From positions 1 to 64,000 of IMG/VR virus record IMGVR_UViG_3300018080_000015: DNA of 64,000 nucleotides. One strand, 5' to 3'. How positions within the stretch are numbered: the first letter of the stretch is position 1; every line of letters begins with the position of its first letter. Shown in pieces: positions 50,043 to 58,894 of the stretch. Source of the stretch: a virus. A program made the position numbers and the translations under genes. The notes under the pieces were generated by a model. It made no database searches, was not told the DNA's origin, and saw only the letters and a program-made list of their open reading frames with translations.

Positions 50043-50402
50043 CTAGCGGCGGTTTCCTGGCCTACTTCGATCGGCGGCGGAACGTAGCTCTGTCACCTCC
50101 ACGCTCAATCGCTTTCCGTCTTCCAGCCTTCCACTTTTGCCGAGCGCGCTTTTTTTTTTTGCTGCTTTTTCCTGCGCCTTGCGAGCGGCCGGATCGTATC
50201 TGTACTGTCCGGGCTTATCCTTGACGACGTTGGCTCGCTCTCCGGGGGACATGCCGCCCTGTTTATTGAGACGAGATTGCCATTGCTTCTGGCGTTTTTT
50301 TCCGGCGCGTCGCTCTTTTCCTGCTGCTCGCCTCGCGGCTTTCCACCTCCCGCCTGCCTCTTCAATTCGTTCCATGCTCTGAGCAATGGCCTCGATTGAC
50401 AT
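50043..50402 (-). CDS. small basic protein with A11 run
   Basis: 119 residues, over a quarter Lys or Arg, no hydrophobic core. In the coding strand the sequence has eleven consecutive A (50160-50150) in a Lys codon stretch (EKAAKKKSALGK). Such runs can cause transcription slippage. The gene lies between the protease and another basic protein. Function is unknown; a DNA- or scaffold-associated role is possible. Confidence 0.55.
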   Translation of the reverse strand: MSIEAIAQSMERIEEAGGRWKAARRAAGKERRAGKKRQKQWQSRLNKQGGMSPGERANVVKDKPGQYRYDPAARKAQEKAAKKKSALGKSGRLEDGKRLSVEVTELRSAADRSRPGNRR

Positions 50403-50900
50403 CTACTTTCCTCCCAGCTTCGCGAGCGTTTGCTTTGCGTTGGCGATTGCCTTCTGGGCCATCTCCTTCTGCCGCTTCATGATCTTTTCCTTCTTTGCGG
50501 CTGTGCGACGAAGAAGCTTGGCTCGAATCAGTGCGATGGGCTTGGCGAAGGCCTCTTCTATCTCCTCTGGATTGTCCTCGATGTACGTGTTGAGCTCGAA
50601 GGCAATCTCAGGGCCGTTCCGCCAACGAGAGACAACCACCCGATCCATCTCGTCCGCAGGACCTAGCTTCAACACCTTGTTGTTCTCGCGTTGAATCGCT
50701 CTGACTACAAGATCGACAAGCGAGTCTGCGAGCCGCTCACGGATGTCGTACTCGCCCTCAGAGAAGATTCGATCGGCGGCTTGTCCGATTGCGGAGAGGC
50801 TCTCGGGAGCTGTGAGCTTCTTTTTCTTGCGCTTCTTTTTCTTCTTCAAAGCTGCGCTGCCCATCCCCGCGCATTCGGTGGTCTCGATGTCCTGTCCCAT
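50403..50900 (-). CDS. hypothetical basic protein, 165 residues
   Basis: Begins MGQDIETTECAGMGSAAL followed by eleven residues of which ten are Lys or Arg, then a folded alpha-rich domain (IGQAADRIFSEGEYDIRERLADSL) and a Lys-rich C-terminal helix. GGAGGTG precedes the ATG. The gene lies in the head module. No family was recognised. Confidence 0.55.
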   Translation of the reverse strand: MGQDIETTECAGMGSAALKKKKKRKKKKLTAPESLSAIGQAADRIFSEGEYDIRERLADSLVDLVVRAIQRENNKVLKLGPADEMDRVVVSRWRNGPEIAFELNTYIEDNPEEIEEAFAKPIALIRAKLLRRTAAKKEKIMKRQKEMAQKAIANAKQTLAKLGGK

Positions 50901-50959
50901 GTATCACCTCCCCGTGGTTCCGATTCAAGATACTGGTCTTCGTAGCTGTAAAGCAAGGC

Positions 50960-51772
50960 TCACTTGCGCGGGAGCACGATACTGGCGGGAGGAACAACGT
51001 ATCGTTTCCCAGGTCTATGGAGCGGCATTCCACGGGCAGTGAACATCGACCGCAGTGTTCCTGCCCGCTCCGAGTGCACGACGAGAAAACACCGACAGTT
51101 CATCAAACACCGAGTTGACCCGTCTCGAGGTAGAGCTGGAAGGTCGACCTTCCGGTAGGGCGAGCCCGCTTCAAACCACAGACAGTCCTGACAGTGCTCG
51201 GCGGGAGTAGTGTGCCACGATATCCAGGTGTCGTCTCCCATGCCGGAGAGAACCCCGCCGAGGTACATCTGATCGAGCGCGTTGGCGTACATACCGGCTC
51301 GAGTGAAGTCCTTCATCCTGTGCACTCGAGGAGTGATTTCCTGTGCGCCTGCAGCCTGGTCTACCCAACGGCGGAAGTGCATGCGTTGCACGTCGAGGAA
51401 GCCGTGCATGTGGAGCCTGTCATTGGCGTTGAGCGGGCGGTCCTTGAGTGTGCGCACACCAGCTCGGTACGCTCCGTCGGCCGCGGCCCGCACGTACGTG
51501 CCGAACTGCTTGAGCGCCGCTGTGGGCTTCATGCGGCCGGCCCTGACCTTGGCAATCAACGCGAGCACCCCGATGCGGAACGAGTCCTTGTTGACCTGTC
51601 CGGTGCGGGAGCTTTGCGGGAGCGCCAGCGTGCGGGAGCCAGTGGCCTCTAGCAAAAACTCGGGGTCGAAGCCAATGATACAGCCGTACTCGTAGACAAT
51701 CTCGTAGCGCTCGATTTCCTGGATAGTCCAACCGACACGAAGAGCCTCCAGTATTTGAAGGTGTGCATCCAC
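50960..51772 (-). CDS. MuF/SPP1 gp7-like head morphogenesis protein
   Basis: 270 residues. The C-terminal WISWHTTPAEHCQDCLWFEAG...LPRDGSTRCLMNCRCFLVV follows the Mu gpF/SPP1 gp7 pattern, with the CxxC and the CRC end. The GTG at 51772 is used because it follows the previous stop and has GAGGGG upstream. In other phages this protein binds the portal and enters the head with DNA. It lies after the portal in the same direction. Confidence 0.68.
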   Translation of the reverse strand: MDAHLQILEALRVGWTIQEIERYEIVYEYGCIIGFDPEFLLEATGSRTLALPQSSRTGQVNKDSFRIGVLALIAKVRAGRMKPTAALKQFGTYVRAAADGAYRAGVRTLKDRPLNANDRLHMHGFLDVQRMHFRRWVDQAAGAQEITPRVHRMKDFTRAGMYANALDQMYLGGVLSGMGDDTWISWHTTPAEHCQDCLWFEAGSPYRKVDLPALPRDGSTRCLMNCRCFLVVHSERAGTLRSMFTARGMPLHRPGKRYVVPPASIVLPRK

Positions 51773-51773
51773 C

Positions 51774-52100
51774 CTACCCCTCGACCGATCGCACCAGAGC
51801 GCTGACCTCGGGAACCAGCGGGGGATTGACAACGCGCACTTGTTTGTGTCTGGGGTGCTTCAACCAAATTCCGATTGTACGCATGAGCCACACCCAGTTC
51901 CCGGGAGAAGGACCCGGGATCGAGTACCCAGCGCCCTCCTCCTCCTCGAGAATTAGATCTACCGGAAGTCGCATGAGCTGCTTCACGAGTTTTGCCTCGG
52001 GACCCATCACCGAGGCTTTTCCTTTGTCCCAGCGCTCGTACTCGAATGTGACCGTCGTGTTTTGGTTCTGCTTGTTGGTGACAACAACTCGCGCGATCAT
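51774..52100 (-). CDS. hypothetical protein, 108 residues
   Basis: A compact beta-rich protein with four Trp residues and EEEEGAGYSIPGPSPGNWVWLM. It overlaps the metalloprotease-like gene by four bases, so they are co-translated. Possible immunity or partner protein of that gene, but this is only inferred from coupling. Confidence 0.55.
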   Translation of the reverse strand: MIARVVVTNKQNQNTTVTFEYERWDKGKASVMGPEAKLVKQLMRLPVDLILEEEEGAGYSIPGPSPGNWVWLMRTIGIWLKHPRHKQVRVVNPPLVPEVSALVRSVEG

Positions 52101-54088
52101 GGTCTATACCCCCACTCACCTGTGGTGACCCCATAGATGAGGACAAAGTGCTCTGGGTCGAAGTCGTAGAGTGACTTCATTCCTTGCGGTGTATCAAAGA
52201 ACTGCATCCCCACAGAAATCACTTCAGAAGACCGATTTCCCTCGTAGAACCGTCCGACATAGGGACGGGCAAAGCCGTCTGGCATGCCGCGGTCTCTGTT
52301 CTTGTGGGTGGTAGCCTCTCGCAGCTGCCAACTGTTTAGCTCTTCAATATCCCAACCCGCCTTGAGAGCGACGCGCGCTATCTTCTGTCCGTATTTGAAG
52401 GTTTCATACTGCTTCGTCTCGGGGTCATAGATTTTGCCCTGCTGAGCACGGCCGAGCACGAAGTGCGTCGCTGCATCGGAGACGCGGCCGTTGCTATGCT
52501 CGAGCCAGTGCCCCATTTCATGGATTACGACATTCCTGCGGTTCGAGACAGTGATGTGGTTTGCCGTATAGGCAAAGGCGCCGCCCCCGTATTCGCTTGT
52601 CCCGCCACTGATAATCAACGGACCCTCGTCGTTACCGTAGGGCTGCTTGCCCCCAGGCATACAATCGCGGTGAACCAGACGTTGGAACTGATCCACCCCG
52701 TCCATGACGGTGTCGCGTTTCCCGGTAACAGCGACTGGGATCGGCAGCTGATTCTTTTCCTTCGTGATTTCCTCTCGGAGCCGAGCGAAGTCGGCTTCTG
52801 TCGGATTTTTCCCAAGACGACGCTGCAGATCCTGGGACATGCGCTGGTGGGTGTCCTTGTACTCTTTTTCCTGCAGCTGGTATTTCAGCGACTCTGGTGT
52901 ATCGATCTGCCGCGCCATGCGCTGCTTCGCCTTCATAACCTCAGCAGCATTGTTGAACTCCCGCTCCTCCGGAGTGGCCTCCCGCCCCCATTTCCGTACC
53001 TTGGCTGCTTCTTTGCTCGCCACCTCTTCCTGGCGCATGATCTCATCGTGCTTTTCGTTCGTGAAAGCCCGGTTGATACCAGCGCGCCCCATGTATTTGA
53101 CGTCTCCGGGTTTGAGGTCTTGAAGCTCGACCTGCATTTGCCGTTCTGCCTCCGTCCCCCGCCTTGAGCCCCCGATTTGGAAGTTCTTGGGATCTGAAAT
53201 CCCCGCGTAAGGCTCCCGAGGTGCGACCCTCTCAGATCGATCTGCCTCCTCTTTCTTGGCACCCTCCCCCTCTTTTTTCTTGGCCTCAGCTTTCTTCTTT
53301 TCTTCCTCGACTTCCCTCTTTTTCTTCGCCTCTTCTTCAGCCTTCCGCTTTTCCTCGGCTTCCCTCTTTTTCTTCGCCTCTTCAGCTCGCTTCTTGGCCT
53401 CCGCTTTTTTCTTCTCGTCAGCCTTCTTTTTGGCCTCTTCCTTCTTCTTCGCTTCGTCGGCCTTTCTCTTTTCTGCTTCGGCCTTCTTCTTGGCCTCTTC
53501 TTTCTTCTTCTTGTCTGCCTCGGCCTTCTTCTTTTTCTCGTCCGCAGCCCTCTTTTTCTTCTCCGCCGCTTCCTTCTTTTTGGCCTCAGTCTTCTTCTTG
53601 GCCTCTTCTTTTTTCCTCGCCGCCTCAGCCTTCTTCTTTGTCCGCTCCTTCGCCGCCTCTTTCTTCTTCGCAGGCTTCTTCTTGGTGGGCTTCTTTTTCG
53701 GCTCGGCTTTCTTCGAGGCCTTCTGAAGGAGCTCGATGCGCGCGGTTACTTTGGCCATGTCGTACCGCAACGCTCCCTGCTTGGTGATCGGCGTGGTACT
53801 CAGCTTTCCCTCAAGCGCCCTCCTCTCACTTTGTGCGGCAGCAAGAGCCCTCTCCTTCCCCTCGGCGCTCTTGGGCACACCTTTTGGAAACAGATCCTTC
53901 TTCACGAAGCCCATCGAAGCCAGTGTCTGACCCTGACCTATTCGACACGTCTTAGCCGGAGAGATGTGCGATGCTCCGCAGGGTATGCCCCCTCCCCTTC
54001 CGCGTCTTGCTTCGTTGATAATCTGCATCGACTCGGCGATTCGGGTGAGCTTGCTACGGGCAAGAATGCTCTTTCTGATGCACTCCAC
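52097..54088 (-). CDS. metalloprotease-like protein with long charged helix
   Basis: 663 residues in three parts. Residues 1-125 form a mixed N-terminal domain with two Cys. Residues 125-290 are almost only Lys, Glu, Ala and Arg (AKKKEEAKKKAEAEKRK type), a probable single alpha-helix of about 25 nm. Residues 295-663 end in a folded domain with HEMGHWLEH (H523, E524, H527, H531), a zincin motif with a possible third ligand. It lies between portal and MuF-like genes. Such proteins may be injected with DNA or act in the head; the substrate is unknown. The start is GTG. Confidence 0.62.
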   Translation of the reverse strand: MECIRKSILARSKLTRIAESMQIINEARRGRGGGIPCGASHISPAKTCRIGQGQTLASMGFVKKDLFPKGVPKSAEGKERALAAAQSERRALEGKLSTTPITKQGALRYDMAKVTARIELLQKASKKAEPKKKPTKKKPAKKKEAAKERTKKKAEAARKKEEAKKKTEAKKKEAAEKKKRAADEKKKKAEADKKKKEEAKKKAEAEKRKADEAKKKEEAKKKADEKKKAEAKKRAEEAKKKREAEEKRKAEEEAKKKREVEEEKKKAEAKKKEGEGAKKEEADRSERVAPREPYAGISDPKNFQIGGSRRGTEAERQMQVELQDLKPGDVKYMGRAGINRAFTNEKHDEIMRQEEVASKEAAKVRKWGREATPEEREFNNAAEVMKAKQRMARQIDTPESLKYQLQEKEYKDTHQRMSQDLQRRLGKNPTEADFARLREEITKEKNQLPIPVAVTGKRDTVMDGVDQFQRLVHRDCMPGGKQPYGNDEGPLIISGGTSEYGGGAFAYTANHITVSNRRNVVIHEMGHWLEHSNGRVSDAATHFVLGRAQQGKIYDPETKQYETFKYGQKIARVALKAGWDIEELNSWQLREATTHKNRDRGMPDGFARPYVGRFYEGNRSSEVISVGMQFFDTPQGMKSLYDFDPEHFVLIYGVTTGEWGYRP

Positions 54089-54245
54089 GTTTCCAAATCC
54101 TCTCTATGTCTGCAGATAGACGACCGGTTCCCGGTACTTCAGCGAGCTTCGCTTGAATCGCTCGCAAGGTCACAAGAGCTAGGAAGTACTGCGTGGGGTC
54201 GCCTTTACGGGCGAGACTCCCGGCCTCCACGTCGCTGGTACCCAT
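54054..54245 (-). CDS. possible small ORF, 63 residues
   Basis: A 63-codon frame starting MGTSDVEAGSLARKG overlaps the DUF4177-like gene end and the next gene start. The sequence (TQYFLALVTLRAIQAKLAEVPGTGRL) reads like a real helix-rich protein and would fill the only gap in this stretch. Ribosome site GAGAGA is moderate. Real only if overlapping frames are used here. Confidence 0.35.
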   Translation of the reverse strand: MGTSDVEAGSLARKGDPTQYFLALVTLRAIQAKLAEVPGTGRLSADIERIWKRGVHQKEHSCP

Positions 54246-54421
54246 CCGGTGTCTCTCTCGAGGATGACATACGCTGTGGGCTCTCTTTGGGTGCGTGTGT
54301 GAGACAAACTTATTGTGTGAGCGCTCCATCCGTCCTCCGCCGCCGCCATCAGATAGAACTCGAGCTTGTTCCACGGCACCTTTTCCGCCTTGTACTCGTA
54401 CAACATCTTATGTTTCTGCAT
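54179..54421 (-). CDS. DUF4177-like small protein
   Basis: 80 residues. YEYKAEKVPWNKLEFYLMAAAEDGWSAH is the DUF4177 pattern: a short beta strand, helix and the ending EDGW. The C-terminus after VILERDTGW is low in order. The gene follows the portal and may be a small neck or regulatory protein. Confidence 0.6.
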   Translation of the reverse strand: MQKHKMLYEYKAEKVPWNKLEFYLMAAAEDGWSAHTISLSHTRTQREPTAYVILERDTGWVPATWRPGVSPVKATPRSTS

Positions 54422-54430
54422 GGTCGGCTC

Positions 54431-56215
54431 CTAAACCGATGGGATGTGGGGCACCGTGTTTGGGATCTGGTGGCTGCGAGAGATGTGCCCGAGCATCTCC
54501 TCGACGCAGAACTTGAGCTCGTCAAGATCCGCACGCAGCTCAGTGTCGTTGTCGGCGAGCCCGTAGAGCACCTCGCCCAGTTCCGAAGCGTAGTCGGAGA
54601 GAATCATACCCTCACGGGTACCAGCACGACCGAGCCGGGGCGTGGGCGGGTAGGGAGGCCTGCCGTTGCCCTGATCAGGTTGTGGTGGACCGGGAGGCTG
54701 TTGTCCTGGAGGCGGCCCGAAACGCTGCTGCATCTGCTGGGTGCGCTCCCGCTGCTTGAGCATCATCTCCAGCGTCTCTTTGACCTTATCGTCGTCGTAG
54801 CCGAGCGCTGCCTTCATGATGGCCTCGTCGGGCAGGAACATGACGCCCTTGTACTTCGCGGCCAGGTCTGCGCGGAGCATCTGCATCCGCACATAGGCCT
54901 CGTCATCGTGGTGCGTCAGAGACGGCCATTCGAAGACGAGACGGCGCTCTCGCAGGAAGTCGATGGAGATGCCGTACGAGGCAAGGGCGTAGAAGTAGAT
55001 CTCTGCCATGCCCGTCTCGAAGTAGCCTCGGATGCGGCGACACGCGCGCATGAAGCTGAGCACTTGCTCGTCGATCACGTTCCGAATGTTCGGGCCTGTG
55101 AGACCGAGCCATGCCTCGGGGATGCGAACGCCTGCGAGGAGGTAGCGGTACTTGTGAGCGACATCCTGGATCTGCCCCACGGACGAGTCCCCCGGGATCT
55201 GAGCGATCTCGTTGTTCTTGTCCGTGAAGATGTCCTCCTCCTCCAGTATCGGGTTGCGCCCTTGCCGGGTCTGCCCGTTGTTCGGGTCGATCCAAGAGCG
55301 CTTGGTGAGGAGCTCTTTCTGCTTCTTGATGAAGGTCTCTTTGTCGTCCCCCATCAGCTTTCCGCACTCGAGCCGCCATAGGAGCCGACGGTGCGCCTTT
55401 GTGAGCCTGGCGATGGTGAGGCCTTGCTCGATGAGCTTGATCTCGTTGCACTGGGGCACCATCGAGACGAGCAGGGATTCCCCGTAGCCAGACTGGAGTT
55501 CGGATGCCATGCGGAAGTGTTGGATCTGCCAGGCGTCGAACGTGACCTCTCCGCCCTCTCCGACACCTCTGAGTGCGACGCTGCCATACTCGGGGAGCTG
55601 GCTGTATGGTTTCTCCGGATCGAGCCGACCGTCGGGAAGCTGGTTGCGGAACATGTTGCGCTTCTCGAGGCGCTGCAGCCGCACCATACCCTCGGGCATG
55701 AAGACCTTCTCGATCCAGTCTTCCCCGGCCCAACACATGTCGTAGACGATGTTCCAGGCGAAGCTCGGGAGCTTGAGCCTATCGTCGACCTCCTTGATCT
55801 CCTCCTTCAGCAGTTCGTCGTTGTCGCTGAAGTGGACCGAGTAGGTCTTCTTGTCGCCTTCTCCAGGCACTGGCTCGATGGCGGAACCGCCCGCCACGTA
55901 GTCAGCATAGATCTCGATGGAGCGCTTGACGACCGAAAGCTCGAGACAGCCCTTGAAGGACTGAAGCCGTGCGCGTCGGGTGCGACCGGGAGTGAGCGCC
56001 TCCTCGAGCTCTTGGTACTTCGAGACGAAACCTTGGTCTCGGATGTCCTTGAAGCGCTCCGAAGCTGTGTCGTGGCGGTGCTCGCCCTTCGTCAGCGGCG
56101 TTGGGTCGCCCCCGAAGAAGAGGTTTCGGATGGTGTCCACCAGCGCTTCGGAGAGCTCTTCGCCTTTAGGGATCTCCTCGGAGAGCGCTGTGCGGATTTC
56201 TTCGTTGGTTGGCAT
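54431..56215 (-). CDS. portal protein
   Basis: 594 residues. Portal features include the long central alpha/beta region with WAGEDWIEKVFMPEG, and GVRIPEAWLGLTGPNIRNVIDEQVLSF, followed by a helical crown and a Pro/Gln-rich tail with PPPGQQPPGPPQP. It resembles T4 gp20-type portals in length and pattern. The dodecamer is the DNA entry vertex and the terminase docking site. The start shares bases with an upstream small frame (TGATG). Confidence 0.83.
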   Translation of the reverse strand: MPTNEEIRTALSEEIPKGEELSEALVDTIRNLFFGGDPTPLTKGEHRHDTASERFKDIRDQGFVSKYQELEEALTPGRTRRARLQSFKGCLELSVVKRSIEIYADYVAGGSAIEPVPGEGDKKTYSVHFSDNDELLKEEIKEVDDRLKLPSFAWNIVYDMCWAGEDWIEKVFMPEGMVRLQRLEKRNMFRNQLPDGRLDPEKPYSQLPEYGSVALRGVGEGGEVTFDAWQIQHFRMASELQSGYGESLLVSMVPQCNEIKLIEQGLTIARLTKAHRRLLWRLECGKLMGDDKETFIKKQKELLTKRSWIDPNNGQTRQGRNPILEEEDIFTDKNNEIAQIPGDSSVGQIQDVAHKYRYLLAGVRIPEAWLGLTGPNIRNVIDEQVLSFMRACRRIRGYFETGMAEIYFYALASYGISIDFLRERRLVFEWPSLTHHDDEAYVRMQMLRADLAAKYKGVMFLPDEAIMKAALGYDDDKVKETLEMMLKQRERTQQMQQRFGPPPGQQPPGPPQPDQGNGRPPYPPTPRLGRAGTREGMILSDYASELGEVLYGLADNDTELRADLDELKFCVEEMLGHISRSHQIPNTVPHIPSV

Positions 56216-56343
56216 CAGCTTTTACCTTGGACCTTGCGAATGCGCTTCACTGACTTGCGGAGCCGTTTCATCTTCGGTTCTCGAGCTGCCCTGTAGTCTG
56301 GGCGCTTCCCAGATGCGAAGGACGTTCTCTCGTATTTCCACGT
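56215..56343 (-). CDS. possible small basic ORF before portal
   Basis: A 42-codon frame (WKYERTSFASGKRPDYRAAREPKMKRLRK...VQGKS) ends with a TGATG overlap onto the portal start. It has no normal start: an AGGAGG site lies five bases before an ACG at 56341-56343. The same AGGAGG also precedes a GTG at 56341-56339 that opens another frame of 39 codons (56222-56341). Which is used, if either, is uncertain. Confidence 0.3.
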   Translation of the reverse strand, partial: TWKYERTSFASGKRPDYRAAREPKMKRLRKSVKRIRKVQGKS

Positions 56344-56376
56344 GCCTACCTCCTGGTGGGACCTAGCTTAGAGCGC

Positions 56377-56724
56377 TCACGGTCTCCGGTCCAGCGTGAG
56401 CCCGCGCAAATCGACGTAGCTCTGGAAGGTGCGGATTGGTGGGCACCGGCTGGCAATGAGCTCGGGCGGTCCGTTGACGAAACAGTGCTTGTGTCTGCCC
56501 TCGAAGTTCTCAAGGAGCTTGAGCGCGAGCTCTTCCTGATTCGACTTCTCGGGCACGGGCCAATCGTAGAAGAGCCAGACCGATTGACCGCAGCCGTGAC
56601 AGCACAGCTCTAGGACGATGAAGCCGAGCCGTTTGACGTCTTCGTCGCAAAGGAAACAGTGGCGATGCACGTGCGGGGAGCGCGCGTTGCACTTCGTCAC
56701 GTAAAATCGCTCTGGCTCGGACAT
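56377..56724 (-). CDS. zinc-binding hypothetical protein, 115 residues
   Basis: Contains HRHCFLCDED and LELCCHGCGQS, two CxxC pairs that probably bind one zinc. Three further Cys follow. The start overlaps the terminase stop (TGATG). No family was recognised; a small terminase or portal cofactor role is possible from position. Confidence 0.6.
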   Translation of the reverse strand: MSEPERFYVTKCNARSPHVHRHCFLCDEDVKRLGFIVLELCCHGCGQSVWLFYDWPVPEKSNQEELALKLLENFEGRHKHCFVNGPPELIASRCPPIRTFQSYVDLRGLTLDRRP

Positions 56725-58889
56725 CACAGATTGAAGTTGAAGTCTGCGAAGGGATCGGTGTTGACGTTCTCAGGAGCGCTACCGCCCATGATCTTGAGGA
56801 GCTGGCGTTCGGCCGAGTTGGCGATGTCCAGCTTCTCCATCTCCCCGAGGGTAAACGGCACCGGCTTCCTGATCACGTGAAAATCGCGAGCGATGTGCGC
56901 ATGAACCGCAGCCACGCAGTCTGCCACGTCCTTGGTTCCGAGTGTGCCGTCCGCACGAGTCGCAGTGCAGTTGATCTTGTCGAGCTCGGTGTCGTACTCG
57001 AGCGAGCTGCAGTCCATGAAGAAAGGCTCGTAGGCGTAGAAGCTCGTGCGCCTGTCGATCATTGACTGTCGAAGGTACTCGTACGGTGCTGTGGTGCGCT
57101 CGAGGGAGAGAAGCTCGGCCTCGATGCCCACTGCTTCGAAGGCGTCGATGGAATCGGCCGATTGGAACTGGTCGAAGGAAACCCGCTCGAAGCCAGGATA
57201 CTCGCCGAAGGCGTAGCACGCCCAGATGATATCCCTCAGACGACGGGGCTCGAGCTTGCCCCCGGGCGGAGCGTAGAACCTGCACATCACGTCGATGATG
57301 GTGATCGGGCGCTCTTCGACGAAGAAGATCCAGCCCCCTTCAACCTCTTCGTTCTCTTCCTTTACGATGCGCTGCTTGTAGCCGCCGAAGTGACCGATGG
57401 CGAAAGCAGCCCCGCACTTCGTCCGTGCAAGGTCGCCGTGGACGTAGCGGGTCCTGTGCGGGTTGACCTTGGGGTACTTGGCGAAGTTCTCCGCAGTCTT
57501 GTGGTGGTCGTAGCGGGTCGGGTCGAACAGCTCGCCCTTCGAGTTGAGGAGCTGGGTCGGGAACTTCGAGCGAAGAATCTGGGATGCAGAGATGCCTTGA
57601 GGCTCCGGGAGCTTGAACGGGTGCTCCCTGGGGATGTCTCCGCAATCCTCGAGCCCCACACAGCCCCTGTAGATCGACGTCTCCTCCATGAACGGATTGC
57701 GGGCCAGGATGGACCAGCCCGAGATGTCCTTGATGGCTTTGTGCAGGTTGTCGATGTAGAGGTCTTTGAGCTTGTGTGGAACAGCCTGGATGCGACACCC
57801 GGCCGGCATGCGATCAGCGAGCTTCTTCAGGTCTGCTTTTTCGACTTGGTCGTCGTCCCCAAGCATACGAGACGGGTTCGCAGCGTTGCCAAGGAAGATG
57901 TAGAAGCGCTTGGTCCCGTACTTGTGGTCTGGACGGGACATCTTGGGGAGCCACTGGGGGTAGTCCAAGACGGCGACGCGGGGATTGCCCTTCGAGGTTT
58001 CGATTCTGCGCTCGAGAAAGTCGCCGGGGAACTGCTTCGAGGAGATCATGTAGAGCCGGGCGAGTACGAAGTCCTCTTCAGTGACGTAGCGGGATGCTTG
58101 GCGGCCCGCGAAGGCGTCGAAAAGCACCTTGGCCTGGTCATACTCTCCGGCGAGTTTGGAGTGGCGGGATTGTGCAGCTCCGACCATGAAGTTGAGCTCG
58201 TCGAGACAGCCCCCGATGACGTTCTCGCCCAGGATGGAGCTCTCGCGGGAGTTGCCCGCCATCCAGACGACGTTCTGCTTCGGCCACCAAAGCATGTCCT
58301 TGCCCGTGGGCCTGAACAGCTCGTGGTTTTGGAAGAGAGGTGAGGCCATCAGCGCATCGGTGACGTAGTTCCACATGACGTCGTGGGCACTGCGGCCGTC
58401 GACGGAAAGTGTGGCGAAGACGATGCGGGAGTCTGGAGCGTTGTCGAAGATACTTTGCGGGTTCTTCCGACAGAGCGTGTGATAGAGCTCGTAGGAGATC
58501 CCCATGTGCGCAGCGTAGTTCTTTCCCCACCCAATAGCCCCCGTCAGGATGACCTGCTTGATGAAGGGATTGTTCAGGATACGACAAAGACGGTCGAGCA
58601 GCAGCGGGTGTAGGTTGCGCCCCCGGTGCCCCATGTAGTCGTTGTCGAGAAAGAACTGCCGCGGAGAGACGGGCGGGATGTAGAAGTGCTCAGAGTCGAG
58701 CGCGTTGCGCGTTGGGGTCTTGGCCGCGTTGGTCTTTCTCTGCTTGACGCGCTCTTGGAGCTCTCGGATGAGAATGCCGCGTTGGACTGGCGAGAATCGG
58801 TTGAGGCGCTCGATGATCGGAGGAGGAGATGGGATCTGTTCCCATCCCCCGAGCCCCTCTACCAGATGCTGGCCAATGTCAGCGCCCAT
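56724..58889 (-). CDS. large terminase subunit
   Basis: 721 residues. The ATPase has Walker A GAIGWGKN (117-124), where the usual Ser or Thr is Asn (N124), and Walker B IGGCLDELNF. The C-terminal nuclease has acidic residues in YVHGDLART, FDQFQSADS and KDVADCVAAV, the RNase H-like metal triad. Terminase packages DNA through the portal, which lies downstream. The small subunit was not found. The Walker change is seen in the raw sequence and is discussed separately. Confidence 0.87.
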   Translation of the reverse strand: MGADIGQHLVEGLGGWEQIPSPPPIIERLNRFSPVQRGILIRELQERVKQRKTNAAKTPTRNALDSEHFYIPPVSPRQFFLDNDYMGHRGRNLHPLLLDRLCRILNNPFIKQVILTGAIGWGKNYAAHMGISYELYHTLCRKNPQSIFDNAPDSRIVFATLSVDGRSAHDVMWNYVTDALMASPLFQNHELFRPTGKDMLWWPKQNVVWMAGNSRESSILGENVIGGCLDELNFMVGAAQSRHSKLAGEYDQAKVLFDAFAGRQASRYVTEEDFVLARLYMISSKQFPGDFLERRIETSKGNPRVAVLDYPQWLPKMSRPDHKYGTKRFYIFLGNAANPSRMLGDDDQVEKADLKKLADRMPAGCRIQAVPHKLKDLYIDNLHKAIKDISGWSILARNPFMEETSIYRGCVGLEDCGDIPREHPFKLPEPQGISASQILRSKFPTQLLNSKGELFDPTRYDHHKTAENFAKYPKVNPHRTRYVHGDLARTKCGAAFAIGHFGGYKQRIVKEENEEVEGGWIFFVEERPITIIDVMCRFYAPPGGKLEPRRLRDIIWACYAFGEYPGFERVSFDQFQSADSIDAFEAVGIEAELLSLERTTAPYEYLRQSMIDRRTSFYAYEPFFMDCSSLEYDTELDKINCTATRADGTLGTKDVADCVAAVHAHIARDFHVIRKPVPFTLGEMEKLDIANSAERQLLKIMGGSAPENVNTDPFADFNFNL

Positions 58890-58894
58890 GCTGC

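Noticed and set aside
53164-53787. Plus-strand Ser/Pro/Phe-rich frames
   Set aside because: They are complements of the Lys/Glu/Ala tract of the metalloprotease-like gene.
53831-55381. Plus-strand frame of 516 codons opposite the portal gene
   Set aside because: Antisense shadow of a well-supported gene.
57162-58343. Plus-strand frame of 393 codons opposite the terminase gene
   Set aside because: Antisense shadow; terminase motifs lie in the minus-strand frame.
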